Shown here: positions 1 through 10,768 of the stretch, piece after piece | Layout: every line of letters begins with the position of its first letter | Numbering within the stretch: the first letter of the stretch is position 1 | Assembly (NCBI RefSeq): GCF_900114205.1 | Contig: NZ_FOSH01000006.1 | Coordinates: 1 to 64,000, forward strand | DNA from: Methylophaga sulfidovorans | Lineage (GTDB): Bacteria > Pseudomonadota > Gammaproteobacteria > Nitrosococcales > Methylophagaceae | Length of the DNA: 64,000 bases | Reading direction: 5' to 3' | The notes under the pieces: model-generated | The model's database searches: none | Told to the model about the DNA's origin: nothing | What the model saw: the letters and a program-made list of their open reading frames with translations, nothing else | Program-made: the position numbers and the translations under genes

Positions 1-1
1 G

Positions 2-307
2 AAAAGCCACCGATTTGGACAGGGATTTGAATACAATAAAACGACACATAAAGAGAGATTATCTGTGTTAATCCTGCTGACAACGATTGCCCACTGGATA
101 CTGATGGTGATTGGATTAGCTGCCCGGCAAACACAGCATCATCGTCAATATCAAGCTAATAGTTTGAAAACGGATTCGGTTTTATCATTACCTTTTATTG
201 GTTTTAGAGTCATTGCTGATAAATATGCGAAATTGAAGATAAGAGAATTTATGAAGTCTGTCAGGGCACTTCATTTATCAAGTGCTTACTTGTTTGAAAC
301 GCTATAA
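2..307 (+). pseudogene. IS4-family (IS10-like) transposase, C-terminal part cut by window edge
   Basis: An open frame enters from the left edge and ends at a TAA at 305-307, giving about 101 residues. It resembles the C-terminal end of IS10-type DDE transposases: a glycine-rich GQGFEYN stretch, a hydrophobic helix (LILLTTIAHWILMVIGLAA) and a QAN..VLS..F.G motif matching QANTVRNRNVLS as I recall it from IS10. The catalytic DDE residues lie outside the window, so intactness cannot be judged; it is listed as partial rather than proven broken. It borders the methylamine island on the left. Confidence 0.72.
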
Positions 308-327
308 TTTTTGTGGGGATCGTACAG
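308..327 (+). mobile_element. Probable right terminal inverted repeat of the IS10-like element
   Basis: Directly after the transposase stop, ATAATTTTTGTGGGGATC...CAG resembles the remembered IS10/ISVsa5 right end (AAATTATGAGGGGATCTCTCAG), including GGGGATC and a terminal CAG at 325-327. The next nine bases (GGTTGGAGT, 328-336) would be one copy of a target-site duplication. The left end is outside the window, so this is inferred from one end only. Confidence 0.45.
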
Positions 328-2868
<2,541 letters not shown>

Positions 2869-2878
2869 ACCGGAAACA

Positions 2879-2910
2879 AAGTGTGCTGTCGCTAACGGCA
2901 GCACGCTTTT
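2879..2910 (+). terminator. Hairpin after tmd, inside the operon
   Basis: A 12-bp stem with two G-U pairs (2879-2890 with 2897-2908, loop GCTAAC) runs into TTTT. It lies between tmd and the Fe-S protein gene on the same strand, so it probably acts as a partial terminator or mRNA 3'-end stabiliser that lets tmd be expressed above its electron-transfer partners. Confidence 0.65.
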
Positions 2911-2961
2911 CCAACCTCAGCAATCACTTATTCCTATTCCAAAAAAGCTTGCAGGTGTGTC

Positions 2962-5094
2962 ATGAACGAAGCACAAGAGATTACTCGGATTTTATTTCAA
3001 GGTTTTCAGACCTCATCCATTTACCTTTTTTATGCGTTTGGTTATTCCGCTATCGCCGTCTTTCTTTATGGTTGTTACGTTCAGGTAAGAAAATACCGTC
3101 GTGGTCAGCCTGATTCGGCCTGGGGCGAGTTTCTTGCACGATTTGGTGACATGGTCAAAACCATGCTGACACACCGCACGATTAAACGTCGTGACAAAGC
3201 GGCAGGTAAAGCTCATGCCGCTATCTTTTTTGGCTTTGTATTGCTGTTTTTAGGGACAGCTACCATCACACTTGAATACGATATTACAGAGCCATTATTT
3301 GGCTTTAAATTCTGGTATGGCGACTTTTACCTGTGGTTCTCACTGGTACTCGACATTGCTGGAACAGCCGTTATCGCAGGCGTTTTATACATGATGTATC
3401 GCCGAAAATGGCTGAAATTACCTAAACTGGATTACAAACGTCCTGATCGTGAACCTACCGATCCTGACTACGACCGCAGTGAATATCGTCGTGAAGACTG
3501 GGCATTTTTATGGGGCTTTATCATAATCCTGATCACCGGCTTTTTGCTTGAAGCCTCGCGTCTGATTTGGCTGATGAATGATCCCACTGTCTGGGACTAT
3601 CGCTGGTGGTCACCCGTGGGTGCTCTTATTGCTAACGTTTTACATGGCCTGGGTATTGGGCCTGAAGCGGCAGGGCATTTCCGTACCGGACTCTGGTGGT
3701 TCCACGGCTTTATTGCCCTAACCTTTGTGGCGCTGATCCCTTTTACCAAAGTGAAGCATATCTTTACCGCATCTGCGTCGTTAATGTTTCGCGACCCTAT
3801 GGCCGGTCGTCGTTTACCTATGGTACCCGAAGATCAGGAAGAGATTGGGGTTAAAACCATTACTGATCTGACTTGGAAAAACTTACTGAATCTGGATGCC
3901 TGTACCAAATGTGGCCGCTGCCATGAAGCCTGTCCGGCCAATGCAGTGGGGGCACCATTATCACCACGTGATGTGATTCTGTCATTGCGTGAGTTTGCCA
4001 ATAACACTTTGCAGAAAAAAGAGTTACCGGACGAAGCCGAGCTGGATGTACATGGTAAAGATATCGGTCAGGTGTTTATGGAAACGCTGTGGTCATGTCG
4101 TACCTGTCTGGCCTGTGTGGAAATCTGTCCGGTGGCGGTTGAGCATGTGCCGATTATTGTGCAGATGCGTCGTAAGTTAGTGGATGAAGGCAATATGGAG
4201 CCGATTCTGCAAAAAACGCTGCAATCCGTGCATAAAAACGGTAACTCGATGGGCGAGTCCAAACGTAAACGGGCGAAGTGGACTAAAGATTTACCTTTCA
4301 CCATCAAAGATGCCCGTAAAGAACCAGTGGATGTGATGTGGTTTGTCGGCGATTACGCGTCTTTTGACCCACGCAATCAGGTGGTGACCAAATCGTTTGC
4401 AAAACTGATGCGTCAGGCTGGTGTTGATTTTGGTTTGTTATACGAAGCCGAAATGAATGCCGGTAATGATATTCGTCGCGTCGGTGAGGAAGGGCTATAT
4501 GAGTTTTTGGCTACCTCGAATATCAGCACATTAGAAAAGTGTGATTTCCAATCCATTGTCACCACCGATCCACATTCATTTAACACCATCCGTAATGAAT
4601 ACCCGGACTTTGGTGGCGAGTTTGAAATTAACCACTACACCACGGTGATTAAACAGCTGTTAGAACAAGGAAAATTGAAGCTGAATAAACAGCTGGATCT
4701 GACGGTCACTTTCCATGATCCATGCCATTTAGGCCGTTACAACAAAGGCTATGATGCGCCTCGTGACATTATCAAAATGCTCGGTTGTGACCTGGTCGAA
4801 ATGGCACGTAATCGTGATAACTCCTTCTGCTGTGGTGCCGGTGGTGGACGTATCTGGATTCCTGATCCGGTTGGTATTCAAAAACCATCTGAAAATCGGA
4901 TACATGAAGCGGGTGAAATTGAGGATTTGGACGTGTTTATTGTGTCATGTCCGAAAGATCTCACCATGTTTGAAGACGCACGTAAAACCGCCGGTTATGA
5001 AGGCAAGTTTGAAGTGAAAGAGCTGATTGAGCTTATCACTGAGTGCGTGGAATTTGACGATGAGTCTGTTGATGAAGATGCAGACGCAGCTTAA
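2962..5094 (+). CDS. DgcB-like membrane Fe-S oxidoreductase (DUF3483 type)
   Basis: Likely a membrane ETF:quinone-type electron carrier. The 710-residue protein has an N-terminal membrane domain with several hydrophobic helices (roughly 15-40, 85-105, 120-145, 178-200, 250-270). Two 4Fe-4S motifs follow (CTKCGRCHEAC near 312; CRTCLACVEIC near 378), then two cysteine-rich CCG-type elements as in heterodisulfide reductase and GlpC (DPCHLGRY near 585; FCCGAGGG near 622). Pseudomonas dgcA-dgcB-etf (dimethylglycine catabolism) has the same arrangement: a TMADH-family protein, this type of Fe-S protein and ETF. I therefore infer it drains electrons from reduced ETF into the quinone pool. The acidic C-terminal tail overlaps possible early starts of the next gene. 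Confidence 0.85.
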   Translation: MNEAQEITRILFQGFQTSSIYLFYAFGYSAIAVFLYGCYVQVRKYRRGQPDSAWGEFLARFGDMVKTMLTHRTIKRRDKAAGKAHAAIFFGFVLLFLGTATITLEYDITEPLFGFKFWYGDFYLWFSLVLDIAGTAVIAGVLYMMYRRKWLKLPKLDYKRPDREPTDPDYDRSEYRREDWAFLWGFIIILITGFLLEASRLIWLMNDPTVWDYRWWSPVGALIANVLHGLGIGPEAAGHFRTGLWWFHGFIALTFVALIPFTKVKHIFTASASLMFRDPMAGRRLPMVPEDQEEIGVKTITDLTWKNLLNLDACTKCGRCHEACPANAVGAPLSPRDVILSLREFANNTLQKKELPDEAELDVHGKDIGQVFMETLWSCRTCLACVEICPVAVEHVPIIVQMRRKLVDEGNMEPILQKTLQSVHKNGNSMGESKRKRAKWTKDLPFTIKDARKEPVDVMWFVGDYASFDPRNQVVTKSFAKLMRQAGVDFGLLYEAEMNAGNDIRRVGEEGLYEFLATSNISTLEKCDFQSIVTTDPHSFNTIRNEYPDFGGEFEINHYTTVIKQLLEQGKLKLNKQLDLTVTFHDPCHLGRYNKGYDAPRDIIKMLGCDLVEMARNRDNSFCCGAGGGRIWIPDPVGIQKPSENRIHEAGEIEDLDVFIVSCPKDLTMFEDARKTAGYEGKFEVKELIELITECVEFDDESVDEDADAA

Positions 5095-6460
5095 TGATTC
5101 GATGCCGGGCTCTGCGGCTGAGTTAATCTCAGTCGCGCTCGACAGCGGCGATATTTATAGCGCTGCAGCAGTGTATGGCCTGGCCGATATTGATGATAAA
5201 AAATCACTGGCAAAGCTGTTGACAGCAAAGCGTCGTGATGTACTTAAACTGGCACGTTGGGAACACACGCCTGCTGAAGTGCTGGCCTTGTTTGCTGATG
5301 TAGAGGATGAGGCGGTTCGCTTACGTATTGATAAAAACCCGGCGACACAGACTCAGACGCTAAGCAATTTATACCGTGATGAAGCAGATATCAGTTTTAT
5401 CACCCTGATTGCCAAGCACGCTAATACCAGTGCCGAGGTGTTGTGGCAGATTTTACATAGCAGCACGGCGACAGAGTTAGTGCGTGCGGTAGTGAAAAAT
5501 CCCAATACCGACGCCGAGACCTTAGCGCTGGTCGCTGAGAAATTTGCCGATCAATTTGATGCAGAGCTTGCCAGTCATCCAGCAACATCCGCTGATTTAT
5601 TAATGCGTTTGTATGCACGTGGTAATGAGTTTGTTCAGGCCGCTGTGGTGGCCCATGAATCTTGTCCTGACGCTCTTTTTACACTAGCGGCAAAACAACA
5701 AAACAGCCTGATTCTTCGCCATTTAGCGAGCAATCCACATATTGATAAACGACTGGCCGCCCGTTTAGCGCTGGATAAGGATTATGTCGTGAGACGAGCA
5801 GCAGCCAGTCATAAAAACCTGCCAGCCTGGGTATTGCAAGAGTTGGTTAAAGACAAGTCTGAATATGTCAGACGCGTGGTGGCGGCAAGAGAAGAGCTGA
5901 CGCCGGAGATGGTGAATTGTCTGATTGCCGATACCGATCATTGGGTCAGACAGCGGGTGGCTTTAAATCCCGCATTGAGTGAATCTCAGCTGTACCGCTT
6001 ATCTCAGGATGAACATAAAGAAGTTCGCCGTGCTGTCGCCAGAAACCCAAAAACTAATCCCGCTCTGCTTAGCCAACTCGCTAACGATAAAGATAGTTGG
6101 GTGCGTGCAGGCGTCGCTAATCAGCCCAATACCCAAGCTAGCACGCTAATCATACTGGCTGAAATGGACGATGTAGATGTGTTGGGTGGCGTTGCTGCTA
6201 ATCCAAGAACACCTCAGTCAGTTTTGCAGCGTTTGAGTAGCTCAGACAGTGCCGATGTTCGCCGAGCCGTCATTCTTAATACCACAGCGGTTCGGCAGAC
6301 ATTATTACCTTTATTGGACGATCCCTATTACCTGAATCGGATGATGCTGGTGCAAAACAAGGCACTTACTGCAGACGATAAATGGACCTTACATGATGAC
6401 CCGGACCCGGTGGTTCGGTTCAGCCTTTTTACCTGGTTTTCCAGGCAATACCAGCAGTAA
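5078..6460 (+). CDS. Leucine-rich repeat variant (LRV/HEAT-like) protein
   Basis: About 460 residues made of helical repeats of roughly 23-25 residues with a recurring pattern of the form NPNTDAETLALVA, NPKTNPALLSQLAND, NPRTPQSVLQRLS. These are typical of LRV proteins, first described from Azotobacter. Such solenoids bind proteins; no catalytic motif is visible. The start is uncertain: in-frame ATGs lie at 5027, 5060, 5072, 5078 and 5102, none with a clear Shine-Dalgarno, and the upstream gene stops at 5094, so translational coupling is likely. It sits between the Fe-S protein and etfB, suggesting a role in assembling or docking the electron-transfer complex. That role is inference. Confidence 0.72.
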   Translation: MQTQLNDSMPGSAAELISVALDSGDIYSAAAVYGLADIDDKKSLAKLLTAKRRDVLKLARWEHTPAEVLALFADVEDEAVRLRIDKNPATQTQTLSNLYRDEADISFITLIAKHANTSAEVLWQILHSSTATELVRAVVKNPNTDAETLALVAEKFADQFDAELASHPATSADLLMRLYARGNEFVQAAVVAHESCPDALFTLAAKQQNSLILRHLASNPHIDKRLAARLALDKDYVVRRAAASHKNLPAWVLQELVKDKSEYVRRVVAAREELTPEMVNCLIADTDHWVRQRVALNPALSESQLYRLSQDEHKEVRRAVARNPKTNPALLSQLANDKDSWVRAGVANQPNTQASTLIILAEMDDVDVLGGVAANPRTPQSVLQRLSSSDSADVRRAVILNTTAVRQTLLPLLDDPYYLNRMMLVQNKALTADDKWTLHDDPDPVVRFSLFTWFSRQYQQ

Positions 6461-6508
6461 CTCACTGCAAATAAAGCTGATGTAGACAGCAAAGTTAGGA
6501 GAAATAGC

Positions 6509-7306
6509 ATGAAAATTTTAGTTGCAGTAAAAGAAGTCGCCTCACTTGACGATGACTTTGAAATTCGTGACGACCATTTGGATGTCGATGAGGATTTCCT
6601 GCTTTATGACCTGAATGAATGGGATGACTATTCCCTGGAAGAGGCCATGAATATTAAAGAAGCCTCGGATTCAGACGTGGAAGTGGTCGTTGTCTCTGTC
6701 GGTCCAGACAGAGTTGAGGAAAGCTTACGCAAATGTCTGGCAAAAGGGGCAGATCGGGCAATACGTGTCTGGTCGGATGAAATGGAAGGGTCAGATTCAA
6801 TCACCATTGGCCGTGTTCTGGCGGCGGTGGCTGAACAGGAAAAACCGGACATGATTTTTGCGGGTGTGCAGTCATCTGATGATGCCAATGCCTCGACAGG
6901 TATTTCTTTATCGTCTTATCTTAACTGGCCTCATGCTGCCGTAGTCGCCGGGCTGGAGTATACACCGGGCAGTAATAAAGCCGTGGTCACTCGTGAACTG
7001 GAAGGTGGGATGGCACAGGAGGTGGAAATCAGCTGCCCTGCGGTGCTGACCATTCAACTGGGGATCAATACACCGCGTTATGCCTCTTTACGTGGTATCA
7101 AACAAGCTGCAGCCAAACCTATCGAAGAAATCAGCCTGAGCGATTTGGGATTGAGCGCCGAAGATGTGGGCGCTTATGCTAGTTTTGCACGGGTACGTCG
7201 TATGTATATTCCTGAAAAAGGTATGGCGACCATGATTGATGGTACACCTGCAGAACAGGCCGCAAAACTGGCAGAGATTATTAAAGAATATAGAGGAGAA
7301 CTCTAA
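6509..7306 (+). CDS. etfB: Electron transfer flavoprotein, small (beta) subunit
   Basis: Small subunit of the ETF that takes electrons from TMADH. The 265 residues closely follow the W3A1 ETF small subunit as I recall it: the N-terminal MKILVAVK, the DVDEDF..YDLNEWDD segment, SLRKCLAKGADRA, FAGVQSSD and the recognition-loop region LGINTPRYASLRGIKQA near 190-206. A GGAG Shine-Dalgarno precedes the ATG. Its TAA overlaps the first base of the etfA ATG at 7306, so the two subunits are translationally coupled. Confidence 0.95.
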   Translation: MKILVAVKEVASLDDDFEIRDDHLDVDEDFLLYDLNEWDDYSLEEAMNIKEASDSDVEVVVVSVGPDRVEESLRKCLAKGADRAIRVWSDEMEGSDSITIGRVLAAVAEQEKPDMIFAGVQSSDDANASTGISLSSYLNWPHAAVVAGLEYTPGSNKAVVTRELEGGMAQEVEISCPAVLTIQLGINTPRYASLRGIKQAAAKPIEEISLSDLGLSAEDVGAYASFARVRRMYIPEKGMATMIDGTPAEQAAKLAEIIKEYRGEL

Positions 7307-8265
7307 TGAAAACATTTTTAGTCATGGCGGAAACTCGTCAGAATGAACTACGTCCGAATTCTTTGGAAGTGATCTCCGCCGCACAGGAACTTCGTCAGTC
7401 TGGTGATAAGGTTATCGTTGCCGTGACGGGGCAAAATGCCGATAACTACACGGGCGCTTTATCCTTAACGGGTGTCGATGAAGTGGTCGCAGTGAAAACA
7501 GCAACAGAAGAATTTGATGCCGATATTCAGGAAGCGGTCGTGTCTGAACTGATGGAAAAATACACACCATCTGTGGTATTGATGCCGCATTCTGTCGATA
7601 GTCTGGGCTATGCGCCAACACTGGCACGCAAGGGCAATTATGGTTTTGCTAGTGATGTGTTTGGGCTGGCCTATGATGGCGATGACTTAGTTGCGACCCG
7701 TGCTGCTTATAATCAAAAGGTGAATGTGGAAGTAGACTTCCCAAGAAAAGATTGTGTCTTGCTGACTATCCGCCCAAGCGTGTTTAAGCAGGCTGAAGAG
7801 GCCGGTTCGCCAACGATTTCATCACTGGATATGACTTCGCTGACTAGCCGAAGTCAGAATTTGCGTTATGTTGAACCGGAAGGCGCAGATGATATTGATA
7901 TTACGGGTGTGGACTTTATTATGTCTATCGGTCGCGGTATCGCAGAAGAAAATAATGTGGATACCTTCCGTGAGTTATCTGAGCTGGCTGGGGCGACTTT
8001 ATGCTGCTCGCGTCCGATTGCTGACTCAGGTTGGTTGCCAAAGTCACGTCAGGTAGGGCAATCTGGCAAGGTAGTCGGTGCTTGTAAGCTCTATGTGGCG
8101 ATGGGCATATCTGGCTCAATTCAACATATGGCAGGGATGAAGCATGTGCCGAGCATTGTGGCGGTGAATACCGATCCGGGCGCATCGATATTTAATATTG
8201 CCAAGTATGGCATCGTGGCAGATATCTTCGATATTGAAGAAGAATTGCGCACACACTTTGAATAA
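7306..8265 (+). CDS. etfA: Electron transfer flavoprotein, large (alpha) subunit
   Basis: FAD-binding large subunit of the TMADH-linked ETF, 319 residues. The C-terminal FAD domain has the family motifs GRGI, CCSRPIADSGWLPKSRQVG, GKVVGACKLYVAMGISG and SIQHMAGMKH, then NTDPGASIFNIAKYGIVAD. The N-terminal domain (1-190) carries LLMPHSVDSLGYAPTLARK-like sequence of the W3A1 type. It starts on the last base of the etfB stop. A hairpin follows before ribH. The partner is Tmd, and probably the DgcB-like protein re-oxidises it. Confidence 0.95.
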   Translation: MKTFLVMAETRQNELRPNSLEVISAAQELRQSGDKVIVAVTGQNADNYTGALSLTGVDEVVAVKTATEEFDADIQEAVVSELMEKYTPSVVLMPHSVDSLGYAPTLARKGNYGFASDVFGLAYDGDDLVATRAAYNQKVNVEVDFPRKDCVLLTIRPSVFKQAEEAGSPTISSLDMTSLTSRSQNLRYVEPEGADDIDITGVDFIMSIGRGIAEENNVDTFRELSELAGATLCCSRPIADSGWLPKSRQVGQSGKVVGACKLYVAMGISGSIQHMAGMKHVPSIVAVNTDPGASIFNIAKYGIVADIFDIEEELRTHFE

Positions 8266-8278
8266 CGTTATTTTATCC

Positions 8279-8316
8279 GGCATCGGGTAGGTGTTTTATT
8301 TACCCGGTGCCTTTTA
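8279..8316 (+). terminator. Hairpin and T-rich tail between etfA and ribH
   Basis: GGCATCGGGTA (8279-8289) pairs with TACCCGGTGCC (8301-8311) with one G-U pair, followed by TTTTATTTA. It has the form of an intrinsic terminator and lies 13 bases after etfA. The ribH coding region begins about 20 bases later, so ribH is either expressed by read-through or the hairpin attenuates it. Confidence 0.7.
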
Positions 8317-8335
8317 TTTACATGAGGAAACAGAT

Positions 8336-8809
8336 TTGGCAGATATACATGGGGCAGGTGTACGTGACGATATCGATGGCAATGGCTTTCGGGTAGGTAT
8401 CGTTGTCTCGCGGTTTAATTCTGAGATTTGCACGGCACTGTTAAATGCCTGCGTGGATCAGTTAAAAGCCAGTAATGTTCAGGAACAGGACATTCAAGTG
8501 TTGTCTGTGCCGGGAGCATTGGAAATTCCAATGGTCATGCATGAACTGGCATTAAAAGGTAACTGCGATGGTCTGGTTGCATTAGGTTGTATCATTCGTG
8601 GCGAGACCTATCACTTTGAGATTGTGGCCAATGAGTCTGCACGTGCTTGTACGGATATCCAGATCGGCACAGGTATTCCGCTGGCGAATGCGATTCTGAC
8701 CACAGAAAACGAAGAACAAGCGAAAGATAGGATGATCATCAAAGGCCGCGAAGCCGCGTTGGTGATTATTGAAATGATTCAAACATTAAAGTCTTTACAT
8801 TCAGAATAA
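8336..8809 (+). CDS. ribH: 6,7-dimethyl-8-ribityllumazine synthase
   Basis: Penultimate enzyme of riboflavin synthesis. It has the family signatures VVSRFN, the PGALEIP segment and RGETYHFEIVANES with the catalytic His. A GTG at 8291 gives 172 residues, but the hairpin before it and a good Shine-Dalgarno (GAGGAA at 8323-8328) seven bases before TTG at 8336 favour the TTG start. That gives 157 residues, the usual RibH length. It follows the FMN enzyme Tmd and the FAD protein ETF, so a dedicated copy could raise flavin supply during growth on TMA. Whether the genome has another ribH elsewhere cannot be seen here. Confidence 0.9.
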   Translation: MADIHGAGVRDDIDGNGFRVGIVVSRFNSEICTALLNACVDQLKASNVQEQDIQVLSVPGALEIPMVMHELALKGNCDGLVALGCIIRGETYHFEIVANESARACTDIQIGTGIPLANAILTTENEEQAKDRMIIKGREAALVIIEMIQTLKSLHSE

Positions 8810-8876
8810 ATTTTTCTTATACATCTTTTATATCAAGGGATTATTAAAGGTAAGGCGTAGGTATTCCGGTGGTTTT

Positions 8877-8892
8877 TACCCATTAAGGAGTA
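8877..8892. promoter_or_regulatory. NarL-like 7-2-7 palindrome upstream of dmmD
   Basis: TACCCAT-TA-AGGAGTA: both heptamers (TACCCAT, and TACTCCT on the other strand) match the NarL consensus TACYYMT exactly, with a 2-base spacer. The centre lies 90 bp before the dmmD ATG, almost the same distance as the tmd site. The linked NarL-type regulator at 16919 is the obvious candidate. Confidence 0.55.
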
Positions 8893-8974
8893 CTCCATCA
8901 TGAGAATTTTTATACGCCGCTGATTTCGGTAAGTTTTTTACATTGAATTCGTTCTATGTAACCGGAGTTAGACC

Positions 8975-10108
8975 ATGAATAATCCCTTGCCCAAAGAAAG
9001 TATCACACGAAACTCAGTACTCAATGTTCGCCATAAGGAACTGGGGTCAACACTGGATGGCGAAACATGGAATGGCATGCCGATCCCATGGAGCTACCAC
9101 ACCGATGTGAATGATGAGGTCGTTGCAGTCCGCACTCGGGCAGGTTTATATGATGTGACAGGCCTCAACATTGTTAATGTCACAGGGCCTGCTGCATTAA
9201 AAATTATCGACAAGTTGGTGACGATTGATGTCACTAAGCTGGAGCCAGGCACTTCTCGACTCGCTGGGGAAGTCAATGAAGAAGGGGCGCTGGTCGATGA
9301 CATCATGGTTATTTGTGATGATAAAGAACACTATCGTTTATCGCATGGCAGCGGGGCCACTCAGCAAACATTAGCTGAACTTGCCAAAGGCGAAGATGTG
9401 ACGGTTGAGCAGGACTATGACGTGCACATTCTGTCACTTCAAGGCCCACGTTCTATCGATATTCTCGATCCAGAGCTGGATTTCGAACTGGCCGAGTTAC
9501 CCTATTTCAAACATATCAACACCACCTTATTTGGTCGTGAAGTCGTTATCGCTCGTGGCGGTTACTCCGGTGAGCGTGGTTACGAAGTCTACTGTTCTGC
9601 TGCTGATGCCGTGTATCTGTGGGACATGATTCTGGAAAAAGGTCAGCCGTATGGCTGCATTCCAGCATCATGGGACTCACTCGACCTGACCCGCGTTGAA
9701 GCGGCCTTGCTTTTCTTCCCGTTTGATATGCCAGAAGGCGACACCACACCATGGGAAGTGAATATGGACTGGTGTGTTGATCTGGATAAACCCGGTGATT
9801 ACATCGGTAAAGAAGCTGTTCTCAAGTTAAAAGGCAGAGAGCGTTTCAAACAAATCGGTCTTGAGTGTATGACAAATCAAGCAGTAGATGTCGGCGCTAA
9901 ATTATTTATTGATGGTAAAGAAGTTGGGTTAGTGACCAGTTCAAGCTACAGCCAATATCTGATGAAGTCGATCGCTATGGCCCACATCAAACCCCAATAT
10001 TCACAACTGGGAACGGCCGTGACGATTGATTCTGATAAGCCTGTTAAAGCTAACATTGTCAACATGCCTTTTTACGACCCAATGCGTATGCGCACTCATC
10101 CTAAATAA
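8975..10108 (+). CDS. dmmD: Dimethylamine monooxygenase, tetrahydrofolate-binding GcvT-like subunit
   Basis: A 377-residue protein of the GcvT (T-protein / aminomethyltransferase) family. The N-terminal part contains YDVTGLNIVNVTGPAA and the middle GEVNEEGALVDDIMV. SRGYSGERGYEVY-like sequence (GGYSGERGYEVY near 195) and a C-terminal beta-barrel follow. In the haem-dependent oxidative N-demethylase complex (HODM, dmmDABC) this subunit is thought to move formaldehyde onto tetrahydrofolate, giving methylene-THF. The order D-A-B-C here matches the published marine dmm operon. CCGGAG precedes the ATG. Sarcosine oxidase or dimethylglycine enzymes share this fold, but the neighbouring subunits settle the assignment. 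Confidence 0.85.
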   Translation: MNNPLPKESITRNSVLNVRHKELGSTLDGETWNGMPIPWSYHTDVNDEVVAVRTRAGLYDVTGLNIVNVTGPAALKIIDKLVTIDVTKLEPGTSRLAGEVNEEGALVDDIMVICDDKEHYRLSHGSGATQQTLAELAKGEDVTVEQDYDVHILSLQGPRSIDILDPELDFELAELPYFKHINTTLFGREVVIARGGYSGERGYEVYCSAADAVYLWDMILEKGQPYGCIPASWDSLDLTRVEAALLFFPFDMPEGDTTPWEVNMDWCVDLDKPGDYIGKEAVLKLKGRERFKQIGLECMTNQAVDVGAKLFIDGKEVGLVTSSSYSQYLMKSIAMAHIKPQYSQLGTAVTIDSDKPVKANIVNMPFYDPMRMRTHPK

Positions 10109-10165
10109 GCCGTTCATGTAGAAACAGGCTATACCATTATTCAGATTTAAGAAGAGGAAATGACA

Positions 10166-10768
10166 ATGGAAAGAGGTTACAGAATTAGAAGTAAACCTTT
10201 ATATGATCCGTTGATTTGGGAAGAGCATGCCACCGATCATGTGGTGATTGCTTATGCAGAAGGGGGCATCGGTGTATTGAAGTTATTCCAGCAAATGACC
10301 CCAAAAGAACCAATTAAAGTGTTGTTTGCCGATGATGAGCATGCACAGCGGTCTTACCATGACATTATCAGTAAATTGGTGGATGAAGGTCTACAGATTC
10401 TTGATGATAAAGAAGGCGTATTGTCAGCAGTATCGGCTACGCTTGATGAATGTGTTATGGGCACACAGTTTTATATCGCGGGTAATGAGGACTTCATTTG
10501 GGCTGCATCTCAGATACTGAAATCAGCAGGTGTGGATGACAAAAATATCATGAAAGAGCAGTGCGGCAGTCTGGCTCGTCCTGTCTACTGCGTACATTGT
10601 AAAACGATTGATCCTGAGGTTCATCACAACGTTTATACCTGTCCTGGATGTGGTCGTCATTTATTTGTCAGGGATCATTTTTCCAGACGTTTAGGCGCCT
10701 ATATGGGGCTGATGGTCGATGCGGAGGAACCAGGCAATATTCCTGATGTTGAGGAGATATACCCATGA
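10166..10768 (+). CDS. dmmA: Dimethylamine monooxygenase small subunit DmmA
   Basis: About 200 residues. The C-terminal region has a zinc-ribbon- or rubredoxin-like pair of motifs, CVHC near 146 and CPGCGRH near 163, followed by RDHFSRRLGAYMG, which is the hallmark I associate with the DmmA family. Its role within the HODM complex is structural or electron-transfer; the metal is not known to me. ATGs lie at 10160 and 10166. AGAGGA at 10153-10158 is only two bases from the first and about seven from the second, so 10166 is preferred. Its TGA overlaps the dmmB ATG (ATGA at 10765-10768). Confidence 0.8.
   Translation: MERGYRIRSKPLYDPLIWEEHATDHVVIAYAEGGIGVLKLFQQMTPKEPIKVLFADDEHAQRSYHDIISKLVDEGLQILDDKEGVLSAVSATLDECVMGTQFYIAGNEDFIWAASQILKSAGVDDKNIMKEQCGSLARPVYCVHCKTIDPEVHHNVYTCPGCGRHLFVRDHFSRRLGAYMGLMVDAEEPGNIPDVEEIYP

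Noticed and set aside
8900-8923. Seven-codon ORF (MRIFIRR) with AAGGAG in front, upstream of dmmD, as a leader peptide
   Set aside because: The AAGGAG is part of the NarL-like palindrome at 8877-8892, no hairpin or terminator follows, and the codons do not point to any regulated amino acid.
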